Shown: piece by piece, positions 38,001-50,280 of the stretch
Numbering within the stretch: the first letter of the stretch is position 1
Layout of the letters: each line of letters starts with the position of its first letter
Assembly (NCBI GenBank): GCA_003344405.1
Contig: NOWV01000058.1
Coordinates: forward strand, 124,001 to 188,000
Direction: 5' to 3'
DNA length: 64,000 bases
Source of the DNA: Trichoplax sp. H2
Taxonomy: Eukaryota; Placozoa; Uniplacotomia; Trichoplacea
Translations under genes and position numbers: made by a program
Notes under the pieces: generated by a model
Database searches by the model: none
The model's input: only the letters and a program-made list of their open reading frames with translations
What the model was told of the DNA's origin: nothing

Positions 38001-41000
38001 AGTGGGAACACCAAAGGATAGATTTTAATAAATAATGAAGTAAATAATTGATTGTACCACTAAATCGCAATGTATCTGTCAGTAGTATTCAATATTACAC
38101 CTTATATTTAATAATTAGGTTTCAAGAGTGCTAATACATTCGTATAGCATAACGTGAAAGAAGTACATTACCTATATAGTAACACTAACCGTAATGCCGC
38201 GCACTTTCGACTACCAAATAGCAAGAGTAGAGAAAGGTGAGATTAACCCATATTACCAATAATGGACCTGAAATTAAACCAGCCTGAAAAGAAAATGGCA
38301 TATTTGTCGTTTACTTTTATGGATGTAATAATTTATAATAAACAAGAATAGCAGAAAATAGACTCTAAGCAAGCTTCAAGATATACAAGTATCATAAATT
38401 ATATATTATGCTTGTCTAATTTATACTGAAGTAATTATAAGTAACAATGCTATCAGTAAAATATATCTCATTTAAATATTATCTCTTATGTTGTATCGTG
38501 AAATTAGCAAATGTAAAAATACTCCAGGGTAAGCTTCTCTAATTTCTTAGTAACATTTAATTTATAAAATTCAGTATAAGAAATTGTCTGCTAAAGATAA
38601 TACTTATCCATTGGCTGAGTATAATCACCCATGATAACAAGCGCAAGAAATACCTTTCCAATAGCCCAAGGTATAGATAGGAGAGATGTTCCTAAAGTTA
38701 TATTCCAAATTGTGAATCTAATTCAATAAATTACATGAGCGTGAGAATGGATATTAGGAGTGAAGTAAGAATACTATTCAAGTGAATCTAAGTGCTGGTT
38801 ATTGCGATAGATATTATTGGCGCTATATTAACTGCTGTGATTGGCTACCGTAGTGAATAGGGAAGAAGTATTATTGGAGTTAGAAAGAGTATTAAGTATC
38901 ATTAATCTTTGAATAGTGTACTACGAAAGTTTATTACAGAAGTTATTAAGGATTATACGATACGCCGAATGTGTCTCTATTACAATGTGTCTGTATTATT
39001 TACTATTATACTATCTTATTTTCAAGTGATCTGGATCATCTGAAGTACATAATCCAAGTACACAACCTTTCAATTAAGATACTAACTACTCTAGTATAAT
39101 AATGAAATAAAAGTAATTGCTAATATCGTCCGACATTAATATGGTATACTACTAGTAATAAAGATCATTTTGAAATTTTGAAATCATTAAAGAATTGTTG
39201 ACAACTGTACGCACTCATAGCTAGATCTATCACGCTATGTTTGTTAGTATCATAAAAGGTCCTGTAATATTACTATACTGCTATTACTGCATTCGTTTTA
39301 ATCAAGATTATTGATCTATTGCTGTATACGTGCCCATATTGTTTGCTATGATACTATCGGGTTTCTAATCGAATTGGATTACCTACAGTTGTATGATTCT
39401 AAGTACGCAATTATCAAACTATGGTCACAACGTACGGTAGAATAATGAAATACAAGCAATTGTGATATCGTCCAACATTAATATAGTATACCCATACCAA
39501 TAATGATGACATTTTAAAGACTTTCATAACTGTACACAGCAATAGCTAGATCTATAAGGTTATGCTTGTTAGTATCATGGAAGGTCCTGCTAAATAGTAC
39601 TGTACGATTGTTTATTGCTGAATTTATTCATCTAACATTATCGATTTATTACGGTATAAGTGTTCATATTATTATCCACGATTAATCACTTAAAGAATAA
39701 CATCAGGATGCAGCACAATAATGAAATACACGTACATGTACTGTAATTCTAAATATCGATTCTCCTGTCCAGCAAAAATGGAGTGTACCCATGTCCTGGA
39801 CAGGGACTAGTACTAACTGAAAGAGAGGAGCATCAAGCGGCCGTTCAATGCCCTTACTATGTGGAGGCTTGTCCTGTTTCTAGTCATTCTACTCTACTCT
39901 ACCTCTCGAACCTTATACCGCATTGTATAAAATCATTCTGCCAGCTTATCCGGATGAGAATCGTAGAGAATATAGCTGGAATGAACTAGAAAAATGGTCA
40001 GTACGCCCGTTTTTAGTATACTGAATGACCATTTCCAGATGCTCTCTCTTTCCCTTTAGTATACCCGTAGGAATGATGAGTTACTTTTCGTTCAAGCATA
40101 AAATTGAACTATGTACCCGTATAGTAATGAGAAAATTGTCATAATTGTACCTATTCACAGCTGGTTATTGTAATCATGACTGATAAATTGATGATACGCG
40201 TTAGACTTGGATGGAAAGTTGTGAAATTGATCGGGTGAAGGAGAGAAATTTTAATGGTGTAGTCCCTGGCTGGACAGCTGGTTTCTGTGTTTTATTCTAT
40301 TGGAGAATCTCTTGTATAACATGCTATAAAATTGTCTACTTATAGAATCCTTGCTGCATCATCGAGGGATAGTAATCGTGTTGTCAATATTCTTCTTGGA
40401 ATCGTCTCCTCATATTAATGTACTTACATGGTAACCAAACTACTCTGTTTGCCGTCCTTTCCTTTCTTGATAGAAACTTGATCAGCTTGAAATTCTTTCA
40501 TAGAAAAGTCACCCATTATATCTTCAATCTGCAAGGTATTCTAGAATAGAAATAGATGGATAGACGCAAGTGGATGATTTCAACTTTTGATGCCTAGATT
40601 ATTGTTTATTTTACACTATTTATGCATTATCTACACAGCTTATGGCAAGGATGGCATGAATTATGTTCAATTAGTATGATCGAAGATTGCATAGCATCTC
40701 AGTCTGATTATATAGTATGTACTTGCTATCATCAAGATCCAGTATTGGGATCATTGGTATGCATAATCATCGACAGACTGGATGAATGAATCCCTGCAGG
40801 GATTCTTCTTAGTTGATGCACTCACGGCATAGTTCAATCAAATCTCCATTCAAAGAGTAATATACTGTAGGAAACAGTATAGTCTTGTTAGTAGTATTAA
40901 GCTAGTAAATAATGTCTTGGATAGAGTAAAATTAGGATCCATTATTAGATCCGTTTGTCATTTACCCCCTACTGACATCAACATCCATATTTTATTGAAG

Positions 41001-41240
41001 ATTGAATCAGCGACTTCGTACCTGTGCTGTACTATATACTATGCACAGCACTTGTGAAACAGTACCGATTAACGATGTTTGCATCATTTTCGACTCTAAT
41101 GATCAAAGATTGAGAATGAATGTATCGTGTTCGATGTAGGGAATTAGAGAAGTTCACTATATTATATCATCAACTTGAAAATGGAACTAATGGTCATTGT
41201 ATATCATAAAATCATCCATGCGATTCTACCCTTCGGCTCT
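34175..41240. repeat. Segmental tandem duplication, unit A (SLC38A9-like)
   Basis: This block corresponds in order and orientation to 42093-48395. Matching landmarks include ACAAATAGACTGTAAATGAA (34178) and ACAAATAGACCGTAGATGAA (42100), every coding exon, and the ATCATCAACTTG...CGGCTC block near 41165-41240 versus 48306-48390. Exons are much better conserved than introns, and introns differ by indels. Confidence 0.85.
35046..40516 (-). CDS. SLC38A9: SLC38A9-like lysosomal amino-acid transporter, copy A
   Basis: Twelve coding exons, minus strand: 40516-40428, 38717-38654, 38283-38190, 37839-37672, 37351-37298, 37046-36858, 36429-36346, 36104-35998, 35901-35797, 35691-35543, 35453-35364 and 35214-35046. 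The frame is continuous for 453 residues. Family marks: SSLVTIFTIWN and GTSLLSIPWAIGKAG (TM1), EGYKDFNDVIRYFLGPIGEK, IYWILASNFLYTTVYFIR, the lumenal loop NSSNSVNMNVVCPAVG, TQTVPLYLIVILFPL, VRDLTIAYG, FLDNFGPDDIMSFLGR and FGVANCIAQFIIN. SLC38A9 exports leucine and other amino acids from lysosomes in an arginine-gated way and signals to Rag-Ragulator-mTORC1. The N-terminal cytosolic Rag-binding region of vertebrate SLC38A9 is not seen. Exon 1 stays open upstream to an AG acceptor at 40529, so a further 5' exon is possible. Some single-exon readings (37481-37882, 35020-35202) are run-through or off-frame shadows. Confidence 0.88.
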
Positions 41241-42978
41241 ATGTGAATTTGGTATCGTCTAGCTGATAGTGAACGCTATTCGTCTGTATCTTGATCACAT
41301 TCGTAGTGCTGCATTAAGCTTACTGTCGATGATCTCAGCCTAAAACGAGCAGTATTTTGCCACTTTCTTCTCATCCAATCCGAAATCCAAAGTCAATACC
41401 AGGTAAATAGCTAGGGGTCAACCGCAGACTTCTAAGAGAAGTTCAAGAGAAATCATAGTGTCGTAGAGCTCGATTAGATACTACTCTCAAAACAAACACA
41501 GCTTGACTTTGATACTATTGAAAACTGCAAATAAGGTCAAACCTGTTCAGGAAGCCCAGTTATGCTGGTGTATATTTAATAAATGCATTCGGCCAATAAG
41601 ATAAAGTTTCAATAAAAAATCGCAGTAAGCGGCATTGCAGTAGGTATACGATCATATGACGTAGGCAATCTGTACTATAGAATCCGCTCCATAGAATACT
41701 GTACTTTGATATCCTATAAACCAATGTAAACAGTACATTGTAGAGACTATCAAGTATCAAGTAATCCAGTATCCATCTTAACTATAGCTGTTAATGCAAA
41801 ATTCATGCTATTCCAGAAATAGGTTGAGAAACGAGATTTGCCTCTATAGATCTGTAGACATGGACTACTCAATGTATCTGATAGTCCATGTCTGTAAAAA
41901 CCATCATTATGGTTAACGTTATGAAATGAAGCAAGTTAACGGCATACTATAAAAAAGAAGCATGTTATCAATTGCAGTTATGACATTCTACTATAGTAAG
42001 AATGCTTTCGTAGAGATAGAACAGAAAACATGGGAATTTTCTCAATTTGGTGTACGGTGTTATAGTGAGTAGGCATATTCTTGCTCAGTTACACATTATA
42101 CAAATAGACCGTAGATGAAAGTGATTCAATATATCAGTAAATATACAGTAGCAATCTACTTTTTATTCAAGCAACAATAATAAAAATATAATTTTACTAC
42201 TTACCCCTATGATGAGTTACATAAAGGTAATCAAACTCCTCATAGCAGTCACAGTGATACATGTTTTATTACTTAATCGTTAAAACCGATATGTACCTAT
42301 CAGTAATTGTATATCTATAGTAAAATATACCAAGGTAATCGGTTACCTTTATGATAGAAGGAGGCTAAACAAGATATCAATAAATCTACTAATAGGACAG
42401 AGATTTATTTGCCATAGGAAATAAAAGACACGTATGGCATCGAGATATCGAAACTTATAGTTTAAAGGGTATACCTATTTCTTAAGTGCTAAGTATAACC
42501 GATCTCAAGTTCGATAGGAATTGAAAACATTACGTTAAAGTTAGATTACGATATTAAGATGTCCGGTACATTGTACAATAATAGAAAGTAATTAGTATAA
42601 CGTAGTATATTTTGACCGATAAAAGTTGAAGATAATTCAACGCTACTTCTGACTGATAATGTTTAAGGAACTATTCACAATTCTCACTTTGCTTTAGAAT
42701 AGTTATATGTTATATTGTATACGCCTGTTCATATAAACACACAATGTACTCAAATAAAATTTGATTATGGTATAGAGAAACAAGCATTCGGGCCATCTGC
42801 AACTTGGATTAAAATTCTTGAAGATATGAATAATTTAAATATAAAATCAGGTATCACATTTAAGATTGTTCATATAATCAATGGCTGTAACTTTCTATCG
42901 CGCGTTGCTATCGTATAATCATTCAGGTATTAACAAATACCATTACATAGATCATAGAATCCAGTATACAATGTTTTC
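40529..42978. other. Intergenic between copies A and B
   Basis: It contains the presumed copy A promoter or 5' exon and the copy B 3' flank. No supported gene. A perfect 12 bp hairpin lies at 41856-41893. A plus-strand frame at 42715-42918 is not conserved in the equivalent part of unit A and is rejected. Confidence 0.45.
41856..41893. repeat. Perfect inverted repeat, 12 bp stem, 14 nt loop
   Basis: AGACATGGACTA pairs with TAGTCCATGTCT. It lies between the two SLC38A9-like units. Confidence 0.85.
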
Positions 42979-45900
42979 TTAATTCATAAAAAATTGTGCA
43001 ATGCAATTCGCAAGGCCAAATACTATAACGTATGTATACGATAGAACGTTGATAACAGTTAAACGATTTTCTTTCTTCCGTATTGCAAATTGTACAGCGC
43101 AGGGTAAAAATAAACAATAAAATAAGCCACCAAATGCGCCAACATACCTATGTGGAAATAAAATAGAACATTATCATCTCTTCCTGCCTATTTATAACGA
43201 GCAACAAGTTATGTTTTCTTAGGGGTGAATGTACGGTGTATAATGAGATTTTACAAATCATAAGGATTAAAAAGTGTAAAATGCATTCTAAATAGTAGTA
43301 TTATATTGCATAGTGAAATTATGCTAACCTTACTATAGTTCCAACATTAGGAAAAAATATCGCACCAAGAACGCATACCGTGGTTAACAAAATATTAAAT
43401 ACAAGAACGTGTTTCCAACTAAAAATTGAATAAGTAATCATTAAGTTCATTCCCTTACTGGAAAAGATAAAATATATAAATTAATACAATAGTACAGAAT
43501 ATCACCTTGGATATTTCTCTCCATAGAGAATACTCATTATTTTAATGCGAGCAGCAAATGCTATAATTGGGCACGTAACAATATTCTGGATCAATAAAGT
43601 TAATCTACCAAGAAACGACATTATATCATCGGGTCCAAAATTATCCAGAAAAACCTATAACAATTTCAATGTTACACTTAAATCTCCCAACTAAAGGCCA
43701 TTCTGATTTACAATAAATTGTAAAGCTACCAAAATATTGAACAAATTCGTTACACTTACAGACTGAATACACTGTGCAGATAACGGAAATTTAATGATAA
43801 ATAATATTCCGACCAGTAGGTACGTCACACAGCTACATCCATACGCGATTGTTAGATCTCTAACCTATTATTAAAATCATAATTTGCAATGGTTAATCAC
43901 GAATGTGGCTATTTCGGTAATTTCAGTTCGTAAACTCGTAATTGATATACTCCTATTTACAGTATTTTGGGGATTACGATTGCACTGAGTTACGGGCAAG
44001 AGGTTGGCATGAATAGAAAACGCTGTAGAAACAACACCCGTCACGATCGGAAAAGTTGGTAAGGCTACTAAAAATAAAAATAATAGGCTACAGTAGTACC
44101 AGAGCGCAATACAGTTGTCGCAAAAATAACAATAACTAATTCATACAAGTAATATATTCATTGTATCCAGTATTGACTACATTCTGAGTTTACATTATAA
44201 ATACACTAATAGTAGATTTTCAATTATTGATATAATTTAAATAGTAGAGGTCAGTAATACGAGAAATTAATGTCGGAAAATTAAATAAACATCTATAGCC
44301 TACATTCGAAATTCGCGTCAACAGTTGATGTCCAGAAACTGCTCTTGATAATAACGAAAATTACCATATAGATAGATGATAGTATACCTACGAATCATCA
44401 AATTACAGAAACATTGTTATTGTAAAGTATTTATCGTAAGTAATGATCATTAAATATCCTCTTTTAAGGGGGCTAACTATTACAACCTCTTATAAACTTG
44501 ATGCAGATTAATTGATATTTTACAATATAATAAAAATCGTTCTATAACTTATTTTAAGATAATCAATAATGACTAATAGCTAAAAGTATGTATTAATTGC
44601 TTGCTAACTTAATTCTTAAAGTTATCTATGTGAAATTGTAGATCGAACAGCTATCGATTACGTATTGCATAAAATTAACAGCTGATATGAAATGAATAAA
44701 TCTAAATCTAAACGTGCACTCTGTATTACTTAGTACGCAGTTTGTCCTTTAGCCTTAGCTATGCATCGAATACTGTCTTATAATTTGCAATCAAATAGCA
44801 AATAGTTAAACTTCTTACCTATCGAACTTAATTTATTGAAAATTACGGGCGATGGAAGATTCAATATCGGAAATAGAATTAATATTAAATATAATGGAAC
44901 GGTCTGTGTTTGATTCCAATATTGATTAAATAACAGATCGTCATCAGTTTCTGTCCAATTACTCCCAAAATTGCTACTATTGACAGTCCCAACCGCAGGA
45001 CATACAACTTCTGTTGTTTTATTAAATTAAAAGAGTCCAATCATTCTTTAGGTTACAATTATAACTATTTTACATTAACTGTGGCTTATCAATTTTTATG
45101 TTGCATTGTAAGAATATTATACATTGCATAAATAAATTATAATATATAAGACTGCTTACTCCACGGTATCATAGACAGCGCATTAAGCAACCTGTATTTA
45201 CTTTAAAATTTACAAAAGCTATACGATTATAAATTATATTTCCAATAAATATGAAAATATACTTACCATTCATGTTGATAGAATTGCTAGAATTGCCATG
45301 GATATTTCTAATTATTCGATCTTAGTCAGGAAATAATAATTATTGTTATTATTATTATTTATTTTATATTAACTTATATTATACTATGGAGTTTGAAATA
45401 ATCTAAATGCATTAAGGTATATTTTTACGATACATAACTACCCAAATGTGCTAGTACAAAACTGTAAAGAGGACACGAGCTCTATAAATTCCATACAATC
45501 TTATGTGAAATAATTGTTTGATTAACGTAGAGGACAAAATACACTGCCGAAGTGACAGTTTTACAGCTATTGATGTTAACCTTTACGGGCAATATCAATA
45601 CTAATGCTACGTAAAGTTACTGGTAAAAGCAGCGTACCTCGTACAAAGTATACCGTTGTATACAAAAAATTACTAGCCAAAATCCAATATATGAGACAGA
45701 CACCAATTAAAACAATTGAAATGATTATACAACTGATTTTTTCACCGGTAGAACCAAGGAAATATCTTATAACATCATTGAAGTCTTTGTATCCATCCTT
45801 GCTCTCTGTGTTATTAAATTCAACAATGTAAATTTGAATTGAGATCAAAAGTATTTTCTACTATACAGAATGATAGAATAAAGTACCATCGGATCATCAA

Positions 45901-48173
45901 GTTGAATCAAAATCAGTACATAGTTTTAAATAACGTTGAAGAATACAGACTAAAAGATCGCTCTTCAAGTGAAAACACCAAGGGATAAATCTTTTATAAA
46001 TAATTGATTACACCACTGAATCACAATCGATCTTTTAATGGTATTCAATATCACTTTTACTATTTGCTAATTAGGCTTCAAAATTGCTAATACATTCGTA
46101 TATGATAACGTGAAAGAAAGAAGTCCATTGCTCGTAATGCTAACCGAAATGTCGCGCGCCTTCAACTACCAAATAGCAAGAGTAGAGAAGGGTAAGATTG
46201 ACCAATACTATCAATAATGGACCTAAAATTAAACCAGCCTGAATAAAGAAAGAAATGGCGTCTTCATCTTTTATGTTTATCAATACAATAATTATAATTT
46301 ATAGTAAACGACTATAGTAGAAAATAGCTACTATACAAGCTTCAAGGTATACAAGTGCCATAAATTATACTTTGACAATTTATACTGAAGTAAATGCTAG
46401 TAACAATGCTATCAGTGGAATGTATCTCATCAACATATTATCTGTTATACTGTATCATGAAACCAACAACTGTAAAAATTGGCCTGCGTAAGCTTCTCGA
46501 ATTTCTTAATAACATTTAATTTAATTCAGTATAACAAATTGTTCACTAAAAATTATACTTATCCATTGACAGAGTATAATCATCCATGATAACAAGCGCA
46601 AGAAATACCTTTCCAATAGCCCAAGGTATAGATAGGAGAGATGTCCCTAAAGTTAGGTTCCAAATTGTGAATCTAAATTACATGAGTGTAAGACTGGGTA
46701 TTAATTAAGAGTGAAGAAAGTATACTATTTAAGTGAATCTAGGAGCTGATTATTGCTATAGATATTATTGGCGCTATATTAACTACCGTGATTGTGGTTA
46801 CTGTAGTGCCTATAGGAAAGAAGTATTGTTGAAGCCAAACGAGTTATATGTATCATTAAAGGCCTTTGAATTGTGTAGTACGAAAGTTTATTACAGAAGT
46901 TATTAATCTACTCCCAAGTGATCTGCATCACTTTTGAGTATATGATTCAAGTGCGTCTTCTTTTCAAGATGCTAACAACATACTCGTACAGTACAAGAAT
47001 GAAATATAAGCCATCGTCTGAACATTAAGGTAGTATCTTCCTAGTAATAAAGATTATTTTCAAATTTTCAAGTCATTGAAAAAAATGTTAATAGCTATAC
47101 GTACTCAGAGCTAGATTGACTCGTATAACGTTGTATTTGTTAGTATCATAAAAGGTCCTGCAAGATTACTCTGCGACTATTTGTTGCTGAATTCATTTTA
47201 TTCAAGAGTATCGATCCAATACGGCATACGTGTTCCTATTATTTGCCGCGATACTATCGGGTTTCTAATCGATCTAGATCAGATAGTACTGTACGACTGA
47301 TTATTGCTGAATTTCATTGACTCAAGATTATCGATCCATGCCTGTACATGTATCCATACTATTTTCCATGATCAAATTACTTGATGATACCAACAACATC
47401 GGCTGGAGTACAATAATGAAATGCATGCTATGCTAAGCATCGATTCTCTCATCCAGCAAAGATTTGCATACCCATGTCAGGAAGGAGTGCTAGTTGAAAG
47501 AGAGGAACGTCCAATGGCTGTTCAATGCCCCAAAATGGCAAGGCTTGTCATTTTGGGGGTCATTCTACTCTACTCTATTACCAGAATTTTACACCGCACT
47601 GTACAAAACCAATCTGGCAATTTATGTGGATAAGAATTGTGGAGAGCTGAAATGGCCAGTAAAAATAGTCGGTCTGGCCATTTCAGTAGACTGAGCTAGG
47701 GACCAGTAAAACAGTAGTCCCTGAAGTGAACGATCATTTCCGTGATGAGTTATTTTTATGGTTCAAGTATGAATATGAACTTTTGCAATGGGAAAATTTT
47801 CACAATTGTACCTATTGATAGCTAGCTTGATATTGTCATCATGACTGATCAATGGATGATAGACGTTGTAAAGTTGATGACGGAAGGAGGGAAATATTGG
47901 TGGTGTAGTCGCTGACTCGACACGAGTTTTTGGGTTTTACTCCATTAGAGTATCTCTTGTACAACATACTATAAAATTGTCTTTTCATCCCATCTTAATG
48001 ATACGGTCAAGGGATAATAATCATACTAATAGTTGTATTGTTGATGTTCGCCTTGGCATGGACTCATCCTATCACTGTACATACATGGTGACCAAGCTAC
48101 TCTGTTTGCCATCCTTTCCTTTCTTAGCAGGAACTTGATTTGCTTGAAATTCTTTCAGGTGACCGTCAGCCAT
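42979..48173 (-). CDS. SLC38A9: SLC38A9-like lysosomal amino-acid transporter, copy B
   Basis: Twelve coding exons, minus strand: 48173-48085, 46672-46609, 46238-46145, 45805-45638, 45320-45267, 45007-44819, 44387-44304, 44067-43961, 43864-43760, 43654-43506, 43418-43329 and 43147-42979. Every exon has exactly the same length as in copy A (89, 64, 94, 168, 54, 189, 84, 107, 105, 149, 90, 169 nt), giving 453 residues with no stop or frameshift. Landmarks: MADGHLKEFQANQVPAKKGK, SLVTIFTIWNLTLGTSLLS, DGYKDFNDVIRYFLGSTGEK, NSSNSINMNVVCPAVG and FGPDDIMSFLGRLTLLIQNI. Donor and acceptor dinucleotides are intact. Differences from copy A are mostly conservative, so both copies look functional. The exon 1 frame stays open upstream to an AG acceptor, as in copy A. 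Confidence 0.88.
47528..47558. repeat. Inverted repeat, 10 bp stem
   Basis: CCCCAAAATG pairs with CATTTTGGGG in the large first intron of copy B. It is not preserved at the matching place in copy A. Confidence 0.75.
47647..47686. repeat. Perfect inverted repeat, 13 bp stem
   Basis: CTGAAATGGCCAG pairs with CTGGCCATTTCAG. In unit A the equivalent place (about 39990-40036) has a weaker 9 bp version, AAATGGTCA/TGACCATTT. The stem-loop has therefore been kept, and changed, in both duplicates. Confidence 0.8.
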
Positions 48174-48288
48174 TGTATCCTTGATCTGCAAAGTATTTTA
48201 GAATAGAAATACGCGTGGATCGATTAGAATGTTGAGTCGATGATTGCTCGATTAATCTCTTCGTCGTCATACAGTATTGTAGGCAAAT

Positions 48289-48802
48289 GGATCACTGCCT
48301 TGCATGATATCATCCACTTGGAAATGCAATTGATCGTCCTTTGCCTATCATGAAATCATCAATATACAACCTTACCGTTCGGCTCCCTGTGCTTTTGCTG
48401 TCTTCCGGTAGACCGTCAACGCCATTCTCCTCTAACTTGATCTCAATCATTTTGCTCGCCATCTCATCTCGCTCGCTCGGCTTTCCTTATCGACTGGTGG
48501 CCTGCTGGCAATATTCTCTCATACGATGTCGTCTGTTTCTACCCATGGGTAACCGGAATGAGGGCCCACTATGGTCACCAATGTGGGCCTTGTATGACAT
48601 ACGTCATGGACTTGTAGAAATATTCTCATACGATGTCGTCTATTTCTACCCATGGGTAACCGGACTGAGGGCCCACTACGGTCACCAGGGTGGGCCTTGT
48701 ATGGACTTGTAGAAATATTCTCATACGATGTCGTCTGTTTCTACCCATGGGTAACCGGAATGAGGGCCCACTATGGTCACCAATGTGGGCCTTGTATGAC
48801 AT
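48289..48802. repeat. Left copy of a second gap-flanking duplication, with minisatellite units
   Basis: ATGGATCACTGCCTTGCATG and the following ~240 bp recur almost identically directly after the gap at 48823. From about 48535 the sequence becomes a minisatellite (see 48530-49375). Confidence 0.88.
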
Positions 48803-48822
48803 NNNNNNNNNNNNNNNNNNNN
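48803..48822. other. Assembly gap (20 N)
   Basis: Run of N inside the minisatellite, true length unknown. Confidence 0.99.
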
Positions 48823-49070
48823 ATGGATCACTGCCTTGCATGATATCATCCACTTGGAAATGCAATTGATCGTCCTTTGCCTATCATGAAATCATCAATA
48901 TACAACCTTACCGTTCGGCTCCCTGTGCTTTTGCTGTCTTCCGGTAGACCGTCAACGCCATTTTCCTCTAACTTGATCTCAATCATTTTGCTCGCCATCT
49001 CATCTCGCTCGCTCGGCTTGCGTGGCTTTCCCTATCGACTGGTGGCCCTGCTGGCAATATTCTCTCATAC
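48823..49070. repeat. Right copy of the second gap-flanking duplication
   Basis: Repeats 48289-48530 with a few substitutions and two small indels (an added GCGTGGCTTG-like segment and one extra C). Confidence 0.88.
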
Positions 49071-49569
49071 GATGTCGTCTATATCGATCCACAAGTCCAA
49101 CATGGGTAACCGGACTGAGGGCCCATTACGGTCACCAGGGTGGGCCTTGTATGGACTTGTACGATGTCGCCTATTTCTACCCATGGGTAACGGAATGAGG
49201 GCCCACTACGGTCACCAATGTGGGCCTTGTATGACATGTACTAGTACATGGACTTGTAGAAATATTCTCATACGATGTCGTCTATTTCTACCCATGGGTG
49301 ACCGGAATGAGGGCCACTATGGTCACCAGTGTGGGCCTTGTATGACATACGTCATGGACTTGTAGAAAAATTCTCATAGGATGCTATTTCGCCTACTGGG
49401 CTAAGCCATGGGCATCGAGAACTGCTCTAAAATTAATTGTTCTATACTATGTCGTCTATTCCCACAAGTCCATTGCCTGTCGGGCCCGGTATGGGGGGAT
49501 CAACCGGTACCAGGACTGTAATGAGAACATGGAAATGATCAAGAGACCCTCTATGATAGAGGGTCTGTA

Positions 49570-50280
49570 GTCCTGTCCATCTGTAGACCACCATCCTGGT
49601 CCTGTTGTGAAATGATGCCATCAACAATATACCATAGAAAAGTATAGTATCCACTACAGTCATGATTACAACAGCCAGAATGTCTTCCTTGATCTATAAT
49701 TAGCTCCCAAAGTACAGAAAACATGGAGATTTTTCAATGGGGTTAAAGCGTTGCAATGAGTAGACTAGAACGGAAAGCAGCGCCTAACAGCTTTCAATGG
49801 GTCTCTAGTCCTGTCCATCTGTAGACCGCCATCCTGGTCCTGTTCTGAAATGATGCCATCAACAATATACCATAGGAAGGTATAGTATCCACTACAGTCA
49901 TGATTACAACAGCCAGAATGTCTTCCTTGATCTACAATTAGCTCCCAAAGTACAGAAAACATGGAGATTTTTCAATGGGGTTAAAGCGTTGCAATGAGTA
50001 AACTAGAACGGAAAGCAGCGCCTAACAACTTTCAATGGGTCTCTAGTCCTGTCCATCTGTAGACCGCCATCCTGGTTCTATTCTGAAATGATGCCATCAA
50101 CAATATACCATAGAAAAGTATAGTATCCACTACAGTCATGATTACAACAGCAAGAATGTCTTCCTTGATCTACTGTACAATAAGCTCCCAAAGTACAGAA
50201 AACGTGAAGATTTTTTCAATGGGTTAAAGCGTTGCAATGAGTAGACTAAAACGGAAAGCAGCGCCTAACAGCTTTCAACC
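49570..50280. repeat. Three-copy tandem repeat, 238 bp unit
   Basis: GTCCTGTCCATCTGTAGACC begins at 49570, 49808 and 50046, so the period is 238 bp. Units contain CAACAATATACCATAG, CACTACAGTCATGATTACAA and TCAATGGGGTTAAAGCGTTG and are highly similar. Minus-strand frames inside (49442-49663, 49765-49962) repeat with the unit and are not called as genes. Confidence 0.92.

Larger units (their letters stand above)
42093..48395. repeat. Segmental tandem duplication, unit B (SLC38A9-like)
   Basis: Partner of 34175-41240. The offset is about 7.92 kb at the left edge and about 7.66 kb at exon 1, reflecting indels in introns. The right edge runs into the gap-associated duplication at 48.3 kb. Confidence 0.85.
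48530..49375. repeat. Minisatellite with a GGCCCAC...GTGGGCC hairpin in each unit
   Basis: Units share ACGATGTCGTCTRTTTCTAC, CCATGGGTAACCGGA, TGAGGGCCCACTA and GGTCACCAATGTGGGCCTTG, usually ending in ATGGACTTGTAGAAATATTC. Copies lie near 48530, 48630, 48728, 49085, 49165 and 49275, with unit lengths about 80-115 bp. GGCCCAC and GTGGGCC in each unit can pair. Open frames on both strands are produced by the repetition. Confidence 0.85.

Noticed and set aside
45806-45850. Apparent loss of an AG acceptor before exon 4 of copy B (CAAG in A, CAAA in B)
   Set aside because: First taken as evidence of a pseudogene. Comparison with copy C shows the real acceptor is the CACAG at 45806-45810, intact in both copies.
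48341-49365. Several 60-160 codon frames on both strands near 48.3-49.4 kb
   Set aside because: Products of the minisatellite and the gap-flanking duplication, and some run through N. No family signal.
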